Part shown: positions 1-8,973 of the stretch, piece after piece
How positions within the stretch are numbered: position 1 is the stretch's first letter
Layout of the letters: the number at the start of each line of letters is the position of its first letter
Source of the DNA: JAABRU01 sp041390465
GTDB lineage: Bacteria > Desulfobacterota > Desulfobacteria > Desulfobacterales > Desulfococcaceae
DNA length: 64,000 nt
Direction: 5' to 3'
NCBI GenBank assembly: GCA_041390465.1
Contig: JAWKPW010000013.1
Span: 1 to 64,000, forward strand
Notes under the pieces: generated by a model
What the model saw: the letters and a program-made list of their open reading frames with translations, nothing else
What the model was told of the DNA's origin: nothing
Database searches by the model: none
Program-made: the position numbers and the translations under genes

Positions 1-709
1 CTTTGATGCGGGTCTGGAGGCTGAAACGCTGGCTTTTAATGACGGGGTTCACACGGTACGCTTCACCTGCCCGGAAAATTTTGAAAATGTTCTGACCCGT
101 ATCGGAATCATGCCGCTGCCGCCCTATATCCGGAGAAACGGCTCCCAAGCTCCCTGTGATGACCGCAGCACATACCAGACCGTATATGCATCCCAAAAAG
201 GGGCAGTTGCCGCGCCCACTGCCGGACTGCATTTTTCAGAGGATTTGCTGGAAACAATCCGGACAGCAGGGGTGCGGATTGCAAAACTTACGCTGCATGT
301 GGGATACGGAACCTTTGTGCCGGTCAGAGTCTCGGATATCCGGGAACATGCCATGCACTCGGAATGGTATGCCATCTCCCCTGAAACTGCGGATGCCGTG
401 AATGAAACCCGTGCTGCCGGGGGACGGGTCATAGCAGTGGGAACCACCTCTGTCAGAACCCTGGAATATGCTGCGGATGAAAAGGGCCGGGTGCGTGCGG
501 AAAGCGGGAATTGTGATCTGTTTATTTATCCGGGCTACCGTTTCCAAGTGGCGGATGCCATGATCACCAATTTCCATCTGCCGGAATCCACCCTGCTCAT
601 GCTGGTTTCAGCCTTTGCCGGAAGGGAAAGGATTCTGAATGCCTACCGGATCGCTGTGGAGGAGAAATACCGTTTTTACAGTTACGGTGATGCCATGCTG
701 ATTGCATGA
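1..709 (+). CDS. queA: S-adenosylmethionine:tRNA ribosyltransferase-isomerase, C-terminal part
   Basis: QueA transfers and isomerises the ribosyl moiety of SAM onto 7-aminomethyl-7-deazaguanine in tRNA, giving epoxyqueuosine in the cytoplasm. The gene is cut by the left window edge; the open frame runs from base 2 without a stop, so the ATG at 110 is internal. The visible C-terminal portion, about 235 residues of a usual 340-350, carries family signatures: LHVGYGTFVPVR, GTTSVRTLEYAA and MITNFHLPESTLLMLVSAF. It ends in TGA at 709, 22 bases before the rplM promoter, so it appears to be transcribed separately from the ribosomal genes. Identification is from recognised family motifs and is secure; nothing unusual is seen in the visible part. 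Confidence 0.95.
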   Translation, partial: FDAGLEAETLAFNDGVHTVRFTCPENFENVLTRIGIMPLPPYIRRNGSQAPCDDRSTYQTVYASQKGAVAAPTAGLHFSEDLLETIRTAGVRIAKLTLHVGYGTFVPVRVSDIREHAMHSEWYAISPETADAVNETRAAGGRVIAVGTTSVRTLEYAADEKGRVRAESGNCDLFIYPGYRFQVADAMITNFHLPESTLLMLVSAFAGRERILNAYRIAVEEKYRFYSYGDAMLIA

Positions 710-731
710 TCCGAACAATTCCATTTTTATG

Positions 732-760
732 TTGACATGCAGGACAATTTTTTTTATAAA
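732..760 (+). promoter_or_regulatory. Sigma-70 type promoter for rplM-rpsI
   Basis: A TTGACA -35 box (732-737) and a TATAAA -10 box (755-760) are separated by exactly 17 bases. The site lies in the gap between queA and rplM and would give a leader of roughly 30 bases before the GTG start of rplM. Both hexamers match consensus or nearly so, so a strong constitutive promoter is inferred. Confidence 0.8.
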
Positions 761-793
761 TACAGGATTTCATCAAAAACAGGAGCTATAACC

Positions 794-1231
794 GTGAAAA
801 AATACACATACAGTGCAAAAGACTCAGATATTGAAGGCAAATGGGTGGTCGTGGATGCATCAGGCATGGTGCTGGGCAGGCTGGCCTCGATGATTGCATC
901 CCGCATCAGAGGAAAGCATAATCCCCTGTTTACGCCCCATGCGGATACAGGCGACAGTGTCATCGTGATCAATGCGGAAAAGATCGTTCTGACAGGCCGG
1001 AAAATGGAGCAGAAAAAGTATTACCGCCACAGTGGTTACATCGGAGGGCTGAAGACCACGACAGCCAGAGAACTTTTGGCAAAAAAACCCGAAGATATGA
1101 TCCGTTTTGCCGTCAAGGGGATGCTGCCCAAAAACAGACTTGGTTACAAACTTATCCAAAAACTGAAGGTCTACGCGGGAAATCAGCATCCGCACGAGGC
1201 GCAGAAACCTGAGGTTCTGGAGTTACAATAA
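794..1231 (+). CDS. rplM: 50S ribosomal protein L13
   Basis: L13 is an early-assembling protein of the large ribosomal subunit. The sequence carries the family core GKWVVVDASGMVLGRLAS, the block HADTGDSVIVINAEKI, and MLPKNRLGY towards the C-terminus. An upstream ATG at 737 is in frame but overlaps the promoter. The GTG at 794, preceded by AGGAG at 781-785 with 8 bases of spacing, gives 145 residues, close to the usual 142-145, so it is the chosen start. It is followed 18 bases later by rpsI, the near-universal L13-S9 pair, and both are probably transcribed from the promoter at 732-760. Confidence 0.97.
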   Translation: MKKYTYSAKDSDIEGKWVVVDASGMVLGRLASMIASRIRGKHNPLFTPHADTGDSVIVINAEKIVLTGRKMEQKKYYRHSGYIGGLKTTTARELLAKKPEDMIRFAVKGMLPKNRLGYKLIQKLKVYAGNQHPHEAQKPEVLELQ

Positions 1232-1249
1232 TCTTATTGAGGGAAATTC

Positions 1250-1645
1250 ATGAAGAATAAAGAGAGTTTTTACGCAACAGGAAGACGGAAGAAAGCAGTT
1301 GCCAGAACCTGGCTGACTCCCGGAACCGGTGAATTTGTCGTCAACAACCGGACTGCCGAGGATTATTTCCCCATTGAATCCGCACGGCTGATCATGAGAC
1401 AGCCGCTGACCCTCACCAACAATCTGAGTTCATTTGATATACGGGTGACAGTGGATGGCGGGGGAATTTCCGGTCAGGTGGGAGCAATCCGTCATGGAAT
1501 CACCCGTGCACTGATGCTCGTGGATCCCAGTTTGCGGCCGGTACTGAAAAAAGCCGGTTTTGTGAAACGCGATCCCAGAGGCAAAGAGCGGAAAAAATAC
1601 GGACAGAAAGGTGCACGCGCGCGCTTTCAGTTTTCAAAACGGTAA
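1250..1645 (+). CDS. rpsI: 30S ribosomal protein S9
   Basis: S9 is a small-subunit protein whose C-terminal tail reaches the P-site tRNA. The 131-residue product has the family N-terminus YATGRRKKAVARTWL, the central VDGGGISGQVGAIRHGI block and the canonical basic tail ending in QFSKR. GAGGG at 1239-1243 serves as the ribosome-binding site before the ATG. It is the second gene of the rplM-rpsI operon and is followed by a strong intrinsic terminator at 1675-1702. Confidence 0.97.
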   Translation: MKNKESFYATGRRKKAVARTWLTPGTGEFVVNNRTAEDYFPIESARLIMRQPLTLTNNLSSFDIRVTVDGGGISGQVGAIRHGITRALMLVDPSLRPVLKKAGFVKRDPRGKERKKYGQKGARARFQFSKR

Positions 1646-1674
1646 GATTTCTGTTATCCTGTTTTTTTCAGGTG

Positions 1675-1702
1675 GGGGAACAGTTTCTGTTCCCCTTTTT
1701 TT
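1675..1702 (+). terminator. Intrinsic terminator after rpsI
   Basis: A perfect 9-bp stem, GGGGAACAG (1675-1683) with CTGTTCCCC (1687-1695), has a TTT loop and is followed by seven T residues. It closes the rplM-rpsI operon and sits 2 bases from the stop codon of the convergent enoyl-CoA hydratase. Confidence 0.9.
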
Positions 1703-1704
1703 GT

Positions 1705-2484
1705 CTATCGTCCCTTCCATTCCGGAGGACGTTTTTCCAGAAAAGCCAGGATTCCTTCCCGCGCATCTTCGGCAAGACAGTTGATGGCAATGGCTTCCTT
1801 TGCATACTGATAGGCTCCGGATTCATCCAGATCAATCTGCCGGTAAAATACCTGTTTTCCGTAGGCCAGTGTAAAACCGCTGGCCTGTGACAGCTCTGCT
1901 GCCCATTTTTCCGTCTCCTCCTCCAGCGTTTCCGCTTCGGTGATTCTGTTGATCAGTCCGAAACGCTCGGCTTCCTGCGCGGAGACAAAGCGTCCGGACA
2001 AAAGCATTTCCAAAGCACGCTTCCTTCCGACTGCCCGGCACAGGGGAACCATTGGCGTGGAACAGAACAGCCCTATTTTTGCGCCCGGCACGGCAAATTG
2101 TGCCCCGCTTTCCGCAATGGCAAGATCACAGGCCGCGACAAGCTGACAACCCGCGGCCGTGGCAATGCCGTGCACCTGTGCAATCACAGTCTGAGGCATT
2201 TTGTGAAGGCTTTCCATCATTTCTGTGCACACAGTGAATATTTTCCGGATTTGGTGAATATCTGTGCTGCTTTCGCTTATTTCCCTCAGGTTATGCCCGG
2301 CACAGAAAGCCGGGCCCTTCCCCCGGACAATCAGCACACGGATATCTGCTTTTCCGGCTATCCACCTCAGTTTCTCCTGCATGACGGTCATGACTTCCAG
2401 GGAAAGTGCGTTACGGTTTTCCGGCCGGTTCAGTGTCAGCCATCCCACAGGGCCTCTTTCTTCAAACAGTACTGCCTCACTCAT
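1705..2484 (-). CDS. Enoyl-CoA hydratase/isomerase family protein
   Basis: A crotonase-fold enzyme of 259 residues, the usual size for the family, which typically hydrates or isomerises enoyl-CoA thioesters. Visible signatures are the N-terminal WLTLNRPENRNALS, the oxyanion-hole segment GPAFCAGHNLREI at about residues 57-69, and VHGIATAAGCQLVAACDLAIA near residues 104-124. The segment ending EKRPPEW is the normal C-terminal form. The His in AGHNL (often Gly-Asp in strict hydratases) and the Cys in AAGCQL make the exact substrate uncertain. It stands alone, convergent with rpsI and upstream of the repeat pseudogene, with no other beta-oxidation gene beside it. The family call is firm; the reaction is not. 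Confidence 0.88.
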   Translation of the reverse strand: MSEAVLFEERGPVGWLTLNRPENRNALSLEVMTVMQEKLRWIAGKADIRVLIVRGKGPAFCAGHNLREISESSTDIHQIRKIFTVCTEMMESLHKMPQTVIAQVHGIATAAGCQLVAACDLAIAESGAQFAVPGAKIGLFCSTPMVPLCRAVGRKRALEMLLSGRFVSAQEAERFGLINRITEAETLEEETEKWAAELSQASGFTLAYGKQVFYRQIDLDESGAYQYAKEAIAINCLAEDAREGILAFLEKRPPEWKGR

Positions 2485-3249
2485 GGTCTCATCTCCTTTG
2501 TCTCATATTTTTGTGCAAATGAATTGATTCAAAAAAAATGCGAATCACAGTTTGAGGATTTTTCTGTGATTCGCAGTCATTGTCTGTCTTTATAAGCAGA
2601 ACGGATTCTGTTTGTGCTTCAATCGTTATTTGTGGGATTTTTCAGATTCGGTCTTCCCTGCCGCTTCTCCGGAAATGCCGGGCTGTGCAGGTGTTTCTGT
2701 TTCCATCATTTTCCGGATGGCTTCGACTTTGCCCGCCAGCAGTTTTGCCTGTCTGTCATCCAGTTTCATCCCCGCGGCTTCTTCCAAATGGCGCAGGGCT
2801 TCTTTCAGATTGCCGCTGCTGGCTGCCATATCGGATTTGTACAAAAACGGTATCACCTTTATTCCGTTCAGTTTTTCTTTGGCTTTGTCACGGGCCTGAC
2901 CGGTGGGGGCAAAGGAAACTGCCTTTTTCAGCACATGTTTCACTTTTTCAGGGGGCCAGGAAGCATCTTTCATCATTGCGTCCGCTTCTTCCATGAAATA
3001 GGCATGGATCATGCTGAATGCTTCCTCTTTTGTGTAAATGTCTTTCACAGATTCCGAGGGTGTTCGGCCTTTCAGGGTGACAAGCAGTTCCTCTCCCAGT
3101 GGGGCAAACCGTCCTTTCCATATCTGGATTCCAATATCTGTGGGTTCAAGATAATATTTGGAGGAATTGGAATAAGCGGCAGCAATAATAAGGATAAAAA
3201 GGAGCGCAATGCCAGCAGTCCCATATCTGATCATCCGCACCAGAGGATC

Positions 3250-3778
3250 TTCCGGTTTCGCTGCCTTTCTTTCAGCCTCGGCCTTTGCCTTGGCAGCAGC
3301 CTCTTCTGCGGCCTTTTTTTCAGCCTCTGCCTTTGCCTTGGCAGCAGCTTCCTCAGCAGCCTTTCTTTCAGCCTCGGCCTTTGCTTTTGCAGCGGCCTCC
3401 TCAGCAGCCTTTCTTTCAGCCTCGGCCTTCGCACTACCAGCGGCTTCCTCCAGCAGCGCTTTCTTTCAACCTCGACCTTTGCCTTGGCAACAACTTCCTC
3501 ATGGCCTTTCTTTCAACCTCGGCCTTTGCTTTTGCAGCGGCTCCTCAACAACGCTTTCTTTCAGCCTCGACCTTTGCAGCAGCGGCGGCACTCCTCAGCG
3601 GCCTTTCTTTCGGCTTCGGCCTTTGCCTTGGCAGCGGCTTCCTCAGCAGCCTTTCTTTCGGCTTCGGCCTTTGCTTTTGCGGCAGCCTCTTCTGCGGCCT
3701 TTCTTTCGGCCTCTGCCTTTGCCTTGGCAGCGGCGACTTCCTCAGCAGCCTTTTTTTCAGCCTCGGCCTTTGCAGCTT
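3250..3778 (-). repeat. Short-period repeat coding an Ala/Glu/Lys coiled coil
   Basis: Units of about 60 bases encode variants of AEAERKAAEEAAAKAKAEAE. Most units keep phase, but the stretch 3440-3600 has irregular units and an in-frame stop in each continuation, where the frame changes. Slippage in this array is the likely cause. Plus-strand open frames through this segment are antisense artefacts of the repeat composition. Confidence 0.75.
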
Positions 3779-4150
3779 CCTTCGCAAAATCAAAATCAAA
3801 TTTGCGCATCAGCACATCCCGGCTGATTCCCTCTTCAAAGGCCGGAGCGGCAAATCCCTTTTGATAAACCGTATCTTCCGCAGGCACAAAAAGATGCTCC
3901 GGTTTCCATGCCCCGAACTTTCTGCCGATCAGTTGTTCACGGGACGGAGGGGGAACAAAAGCCACCTTCGCAAAATCAAAATCAAATTTGCGCATCAGCA
4001 CATCCCGGCTGATTCCCTCTTCAAAGGCCGGAGCGGCAAATCCCTTTTGATAAACCGTATCTTCCGCAGGCACAAAAAGATGCTCCGGTTTTCCATGCCC
4101 AATTTTCTGCCGATCAGTTGTTCACGGGCCGAAACTCCGGACACATCTGC
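3779..4150 (-). repeat. Two tandem copies of a 186-bp coding repeat
   Basis: Unit 3779-3964 and unit 3965-4150 are in tandem at an offset of 186 bases and look identical over roughly their first 127 bases (3779-3905 against 3965-4091). A third, clearly diverged unit lies upstream in the gene at about 4151-4330. The near identity indicates a recent duplication. The second copy carries the small indels that break the reading frame. Confidence 0.85.
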
Positions 4151-4631
4151 AAAATCGAAATCAAATTTGCGCATGAGAATATCTTTGCGGATATTCTTTC
4201 CAAAAGGCGGGGCTTCAAATCCTTTGCCCTTTTTCCGCGCCGGGGCGGGAACAAAAAGTGTCTCCGGCTTCCATGTCCCAAATTTTTTTCCGATCAGATC
4301 TTTGGGGGAAAGCTTTTTCTGTGCCGCAGTTTTCCCCGCTTTCCCGGATTCTCCCTTTGGCATGGATGCACTGCCTTCCGATTTTGAACCGGATCTGCCT
4401 TTTGGCCCTGTTTTCTTTTCCGCCGCCGTTTTCTTTTTGGCAGCGGGCTTCTTTTTTGCCGTTGTTTTTTTTGCCATAAAAAACCTCTTTGAATTCATAG
4501 TCGGTTAGCGTATAATAGACAGCTCAAAAAAAAATAACAGACGATTTGCACAAACTTTGAAATAATAAATAATCAGACAATATTTGTAAACATTTTTTTG
4601 CCGGAGTTCCCTGCCGGGATGCCCGGTGGCA

Positions 4632-6914
4632 ATGCAGATGACAAAATTTTTCAGAAAATTTTTTGCTCCTGCCGATTTGGGAAAGATCAGTCTGAAGCCG
4701 TATTCAGTGAACTTTTCTTTGGAAAGGCTGCGGACAGGAATTGACAATATCCGCCATGATGTCCGCCTGAGCGAAACTTTCTGCAAAGCTCTCCGGAATA
4801 TTGTTTTTCAGGTTATTATCCGCAGACTCCGCGCGGAGGAAATTCTGGCAGCGGAAGAAAACTTGGACATCACGCAGGCCAGAGATGAATTCAGCAGGCT
4901 GTGCCGGGAGATTGTTCTGGAGGCCATCAACCGGGCAAAACTGGAAAATGAGGTGCAGATTGACACCCTGGCCCAGACTGCCATTATCAAAATGCTGCAG
5001 GAGGAAGTCAAAAGCCGGTATGAAGAAGTCGCTGATCGGTTCAAGAATGTGATCCGGAAATATGGGATGGCAAACAAAACAGAACAGGCCATTGCTGCCA
5101 AAAAAAAACTTTCTGAGATGGAAAAAGGGCATAACAGGGAAGAAATCCTGGCAGATATTGGCAAAGAACTGTTTTGCTGTTTTGCTGATGCCCAGAATCC
5201 GGATGCAAACGAGATGCGGCGGATCAATTTTGGGGACAGCGCAGTGGTTCCGGATGATTTTCTGGCAAATCCCATGTTCTGCGTGGGCAATTTTTCCGAT
5301 GACTATTTTATGCTCAGGGAATATCACATTCTGCTGGGCCACCGTCTGGATGATCCGGACAAATATGATATTCTGCTTCCATTTATACAGAATCTGATAG
5401 GGGAAATCATATGCCGGAACTCCGGAGAACAGGGAGAGGCGGCGGATGCCTGCCCGCCGGAGCTGATCAGCGGCTGGCTGAAGAGGAAAGAAAATGTGGA
5501 TATCCTTTTCAACTGTTTCCAGTCCGGATACCAGTACCGAATGCTGACAAAAAAAGGCGGAGTTAAACAGGAAAACGCAGAACAACTGAAAATGCAGACA
5601 GAGGTTCAGAAAAAATGCCTGAATTATCTGTACCGGAAATTGCAAAAGGCCGGGCTGATCAGACGGATTATCGTATCCTATGAAATACAGCCGGTATATT
5701 CCTACTACTGTCCGCCTCTGGTTCCCCAACTGATTGTCCAGTATTTTCTTTCCTTCCGGATGCGCAGAACGGTCATCAGCAGGCTTCGCCGTCTGAACCG
5801 GTTTTACGGCAGTTCTTTCAGTATCGCCCCGCTGCGGAAAATCAGGTGGAAACTGCGGTTTATCGCGGGGAGCGGCAAAAAGGGGTATTTAATCCGTTTT
5901 CTCAAGGATCTGAGCCGTTATCACCGGGATCGTCAGAACTGCCTGATGGTCAGACAGTCCGCGGATTCTGTCAATCTTCTTGCAGAAGAGAAGATGTGCA
6001 ACCTCTCCAGGGCCAATAACAGCCTCTATGAGTTCCTGCTTCCCCATGAGCGGGTTTCAGAAGAAAAACCTCTTATCAATCATGTGATTATCAAGGCTGA
6101 TGTCCGAGGTTCCACAGATATTACCCACCGCATGATGATGCGGAATCTGAATCCGGCCTCCTATTTCAGTCTCAATTTTTTCGATCCCATCACAGAAATT
6201 CTTCCCGAATACGGGGCGGAAAAGGTCTTTGTGGAGGGCGATGCCATCATTCTTTCGCTTTTTGAACGAAAGGATATGCCGGAAGGCTGGTACAGTGTGG
6301 CCCGTGCCTGCGGTCTGGCGGACAGGATACTGTCCATTGTCCGGCAGTGCAATTTCCGGAATCAGAAAAACACTCTGCCCATTATCGAACTGGGCATTGG
6401 CATCAGTTACAGAAACACCAGCCCGGCTTTTCTCTTTGACGGTGCGCACCGGATTATGATTTCCTCGGCCATCAATCTGGCAGACCGGCTTTCCGGATGC
6501 TCAAAAATGGTACGCAGACAGATGCTCAACCGGAAAACACCTTTCAATCTTTATGTTTTTCAGACAGTTTCCGATGAGGACATGAACAGCACCTCTGATG
6601 ATTTGTACCAGCGTTACAATGTCAACGGAATTGAACTGAATGCAGCGGGATTTGAAAAACTCAAAACCGAAATTGACTTAAAACCTGTGCAGGTGGGGAT
6701 TCGCGCCCTGGACAAAAACAGGGTGCGTTTTTATACCGGAAGATTTCCCACAGTGACCGGCTCCTATCAGCGTCTGGTTATCCGGGAAAGCCGGATTCCG
6801 CGGGTGGACCCCAACACATTTGCCATACTCTCGCTGACCAGAAAAAAATACTATGAAATATGCACCAATCGCAAGCTCTTTGAACATATAGAAAATCTCA
6901 TAAAAGAAATCTGA
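4632..6914 (+). CDS. Class III adenylate/guanylate cyclase-like protein with large N-terminal region
   Basis: A cytoplasmic-looking protein of about 760 residues with no predicted membrane segment. Residues ~480-680 resemble a class III nucleotide cyclase domain. A first metal-binding Asp lies in IIKADVRGSTDIT (~481-493), a second in FVEGDAIILSLF (~530-541), followed by GIGISYRN, and the Asn/Arg pair of the transition-state site lies in INLADRL (~613). The N-terminal ~480 residues are largely charged and helical and are not recognised. The start is uncertain: GTG 4626, ATG 4632 and ATG 4638 are all possible and none has a clear ribosome-binding site. A receiver-domain gene follows after 14 bases, suggesting a two-gene signalling operon. 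Production of cAMP or cGMP is an inference; substrate-selecting residues could not be assigned. Confidence 0.7.
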   Translation: MQMTKFFRKFFAPADLGKISLKPYSVNFSLERLRTGIDNIRHDVRLSETFCKALRNIVFQVIIRRLRAEEILAAEENLDITQARDEFSRLCREIVLEAINRAKLENEVQIDTLAQTAIIKMLQEEVKSRYEEVADRFKNVIRKYGMANKTEQAIAAKKKLSEMEKGHNREEILADIGKELFCCFADAQNPDANEMRRINFGDSAVVPDDFLANPMFCVGNFSDDYFMLREYHILLGHRLDDPDKYDILLPFIQNLIGEIICRNSGEQGEAADACPPELISGWLKRKENVDILFNCFQSGYQYRMLTKKGGVKQENAEQLKMQTEVQKKCLNYLYRKLQKAGLIRRIIVSYEIQPVYSYYCPPLVPQLIVQYFLSFRMRRTVISRLRRLNRFYGSSFSIAPLRKIRWKLRFIAGSGKKGYLIRFLKDLSRYHRDRQNCLMVRQSADSVNLLAEEKMCNLSRANNSLYEFLLPHERVSEEKPLINHVIIKADVRGSTDITHRMMMRNLNPASYFSLNFFDPITEILPEYGAEKVFVEGDAIILSLFERKDMPEGWYSVARACGLADRILSIVRQCNFRNQKNTLPIIELGIGISYRNTSPAFLFDGAHRIMISSAINLADRLSGCSKMVRRQMLNRKTPFNLYVFQTVSDEDMNSTSDDLYQRYNVNGIELNAAGFEKLKTEIDLKPVQVGIRALDKNRVRFYTGRFPTVTGSYQRLVIRESRIPRVDPNTFAILSLTRKKYYEICTNRKLFEHIENLIKEI

Positions 6915-6928
6915 AAAAAGGAGTGGGT

Positions 6929-7378
6929 ATGTCCGAAGGTCTGGATGTAATCATTGTGGATGATGATCCGATTGTATGCAGAATGCTTTCCAAAGAGGCG
7001 GAAAAATTTTACACATGGGGAAATGTGCTCACCTTCACGCATTCGGATGAGGCCATTTCCCACTGCCTGGGATGCGGGGTGGGGCTGGCAATTTTTGTGG
7101 TGGATGTTTTTCTGGATGGAAAAAGCGGGTTCTATTTTCTGGACGTGATTGAGGAAAAGTTTCCCACCGCGCATGAGGATGCCATCATTATCACGGGAAG
7201 CGCAAGTGAGGAGGTGGTGGATATGTGTGTGGCTTCCAATGTCAGCTATCTTTTGGAAAAGCCGGTGAAAAAATATGCCTTTCAGCTCGCTGTCCGTTCC
7301 ATTGTCACCAAATACCTGCGTTTTTCCAAAAAACTGCTCCGGGATCCGGAATTTGCCAGGATTGTGAACAGTATCTGA
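6929..7378 (+). CDS. Stand-alone CheY-like response regulator receiver protein
   Basis: A single receiver domain of 149 residues without an output domain. The acidic triad DDD is at residues 11-13, the probable phospho-acceptor Asp59 is in VVDVFLDG, the switch Thr89 is in IIITGS, and the conserved Lys111 is in EKPVKK. The ATG at 6929 follows AGGAG with 5-base spacing; a GTG at 6923 overlaps that site and is rejected as start. It lies 14 bases behind the cyclase-like gene, so it probably acts with it, either as phosphorylation-dependent partner or regulator. No histidine kinase lies nearby. A palindromic hairpin separates it from the convergent fabH-like gene. Confidence 0.88.
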   Translation: MSEGLDVIIVDDDPIVCRMLSKEAEKFYTWGNVLTFTHSDEAISHCLGCGVGLAIFVVDVFLDGKSGFYFLDVIEEKFPTAHEDAIIITGSASEEVVDMCVASNVSYLLEKPVKKYAFQLAVRSIVTKYLRFSKKLLRDPEFARIVNSI

Positions 7379-7496
7379 ATTTCCGGTTTTTGTCCCAAAG
7401 TTTTCAGATTGTTCCAATCCGGAATCCGTAAACAGATTGGCGGATTTGACCCGCCAGTACGCTGTCAAGTTTGCTTTTGTGACCTCACCTGCACAG

Positions 7497-7530
7497 AAAA
7501 ACCGGATTTTTTGGAAAAATCCGGTTTTTT
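7497..7530. repeat. Dispersed hairpin, family A copy 1, between convergent genes
   Basis: AAAAACCGGATTTTT and AAAAATCCGGTTTTTT form a near-perfect stem with a 2-3-base loop. Outer arms TGACCT and GCAGGTCA extend the symmetry. The A and T runs on both sides allow it to end transcription in either direction between the receiver gene and the fabH-like gene. Related copies lie at 19575, 32922, 34924, 51747, 53971 and 59213. Confidence 0.8.
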
Positions 7531-7599
7531 GCAGGTCACACATTCAAAATTGACAAAGCACCGGCTTTTTTTTCAGGATGCTGCTGTCCTCCGCAAGTT

Positions 7600-8619
7600 T
7601 CAGTACCGCACCACGGCTGCCCCCCAGGTGAAACCGGAACCGAACGCGGGCATGAGCAGCAGATCCCCTCTTTTTATGGTTCCGTTGTCCACAAACTCAG
7701 CCAGAACCAGGGGGATGGTCGCTGCTGTGGTATTGGCGTATTTCTGCAGATTGTAGAGCACCCTGCGCCTGTCAATGCCCAAATGCTCGGAAACCGAATT
7801 GTTGATGCGGAAATTGGCCTGATGGGGCACCACCCAGTCCACCGCATCCACGCTGAGCCCCAGTTTTGTCAGAGCTGATTTGCTCACTTCTGTCATTCGG
7901 CGCACCGCATTGGAAAAAAGATTTTTCGAAGAGGGCATTTCCGGATACAGATCCGCATTTTCCCCAAAGATGGCCGGATCATAATCAATGACCGGGCGTT
8001 TGCCGATATCGTACATTTTCATATGAATGCCGTTTAAGGCTCCGGCTCCGTCCGCGTGGATTTCTGTCAGAAGGAATTTGTGAGCGCTCATCGCATGCCG
8101 GAAAACCACGACAGCACCGGCTCCGTCTCCGAAAAGCACCGTAATGGCCCTTCCCCGGATACTGAAGTCCAGAAGACTGGAATGAATTTCAGCTCCGATA
8201 AGCAGAACATTCTGATACATGCCTGCTTCCACAAAAGCCTGCGCCATCTGCAGACCGTAAACAAATCCGCTGCACTGCTGGCGAATGTCGTAACAGGGGA
8301 TATGCCTGTCGGCCCATCCCAGTTTGTCCTGCACAAAAACGCCTGCTCCCGGAAAAAAGAAATCCGGACTCAGGGTGGCAAAAATGATGCAGTCAATTTC
8401 CTGCTCCCCCACTTCCCCTTTTGCCAGCAGGTTCTCCACAGCCTTTTTTGCCAGATCCGAGGTTCTTTCTCCGGGTCCGGCATACCGCCGCTCCTCAATT
8501 CCGGAACGCTGGCGAATCCATTCATCACTGGTTTCCACTTCCGGGGGAAAATCCCCATTTTTTACCACATTTTCTGGAACATACATACCGACACTTCGGA
8601 TACGGGCTTTGTTTTTCAT
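7600..8619 (-). CDS. 3-oxoacyl-[acyl-carrier-protein] synthase III family protein
   Basis: A FabH-fold condensing enzyme of 339 residues, slightly longer than E. coli FabH (317). It normally joins acetyl-CoA to malonyl-ACP to start fatty-acid synthesis. The catalytic triad is visible: Cys at about 118 in QQCSGFVYGLQ, His in VVPHQANFRI, and Asn in YANTTAATIPL. The glycine-rich end LMPAFGSGFTWGA is typical. The ATG follows AGGGA with suitable spacing. It stands alone on the minus strand, away from other fatty-acid genes, so it may be a paralogue serving a specialised acyl product rather than the housekeeping FabH. Confidence 0.85.
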   Translation of the reverse strand: MKNKARIRSVGMYVPENVVKNGDFPPEVETSDEWIRQRSGIEERRYAGPGERTSDLAKKAVENLLAKGEVGEQEIDCIIFATLSPDFFFPGAGVFVQDKLGWADRHIPCYDIRQQCSGFVYGLQMAQAFVEAGMYQNVLLIGAEIHSSLLDFSIRGRAITVLFGDGAGAVVVFRHAMSAHKFLLTEIHADGAGALNGIHMKMYDIGKRPVIDYDPAIFGENADLYPEMPSSKNLFSNAVRRMTEVSKSALTKLGLSVDAVDWVVPHQANFRINNSVSEHLGIDRRRVLYNLQKYANTTAATIPLVLAEFVDNGTIKRGDLLLMPAFGSGFTWGAAVVRY

Positions 8620-8973
8620 AAAATATCCCTATTCGGATTTGATTTTTGTTTTCAGCCCCGGCAGGGCAGGACATAACATTGTGCCTGTGTTTATATATTT
8701 GATACATGCAAAAAACAAGCGTTCTTTGCGAATTTTTCTCTTTTCGTTTTCTTTGGATGCCCAGTGGCAGACAAAGAGAAAGCACTCTTTTTTTCAAATC
8801 GTTATTTACGGCACTGCAGACAATCTGCTCCCATTTTGCCGGTCCGGGAAATGACAGCAGAAAATTTTTTCCTTATTGCCATTGACAGTATTCTGTGAAA
8901 TTGATAAAAATCACTGCGGAAGCGGGGGAATTTTCCCCTCATTGACAACAACACAAAAGGAGGAAGGTTTCAG
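8620..8973 (+). promoter_or_regulatory. Divergent intergenic region with candidate cytochrome c3 promoter
   Basis: This 354-base gap separates the fabH-like gene from the divergent cytochrome c3 gene. A TTGACA box (8882-8887) lies 17 bases before TAAAAA (8905-8910), which would start transcription about 55-60 bases before the cytochrome ATG. The -10 box is a poor match, so the site is tentative. No further gene or RNA is seen in the gap. Confidence 0.45.

Larger units (their letters stand above)
2626..4477 (-). pseudogene. Lys/Ala-rich repeat protein with coiled coil and one membrane segment, broken by frameshifts
   Basis: Not a recognised family. Read through its frameshifts it encodes a histone-like Lys/Ala/Pro N-terminus (MAKKTTAKKKPAAKKK), then three copies of a 62-residue unit containing LIGRKFGAWKPEHLFVP and LMRKFDFDFA. 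A long AEAERKAAEEAAAKAK coiled coil follows, then one transmembrane helix (GIALLFILIIAAAY) and a C-terminal domain of about 180 residues. The start at 4477 follows AGAGG with 6-base spacing. One break lies in the second unit near 4090-4110, where a 2-base loss and a 1-base gain relative to the third unit shift the frame. A further net shift lies in the coiled-coil DNA between about 3450 and 3600. The last part (3240 down to 2626) stays open and continues upstream in frame into the coiled coil, so it is the tail of this gene rather than a separate one. Sequencing error in the repeats is possible. Confidence 0.65.

Noticed and set aside
3250..3778. Regular short repeats considered as a CRISPR array
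   Set aside because: The units are contiguous without unique spacers and encode a coiled coil.
3285..4508. 407-codon plus-strand open frame opposite the repeat gene
   Set aside because: Produced by the Ala/Glu/Lys repeat composition read backwards; Ser/Phe/Leu-rich product with no start signal.
4704..5729. 341-codon minus-strand open frame inside the cyclase-like gene
   Set aside because: Antisense to a gene with clear catalytic motifs; no ribosome-binding site or recognisable product.
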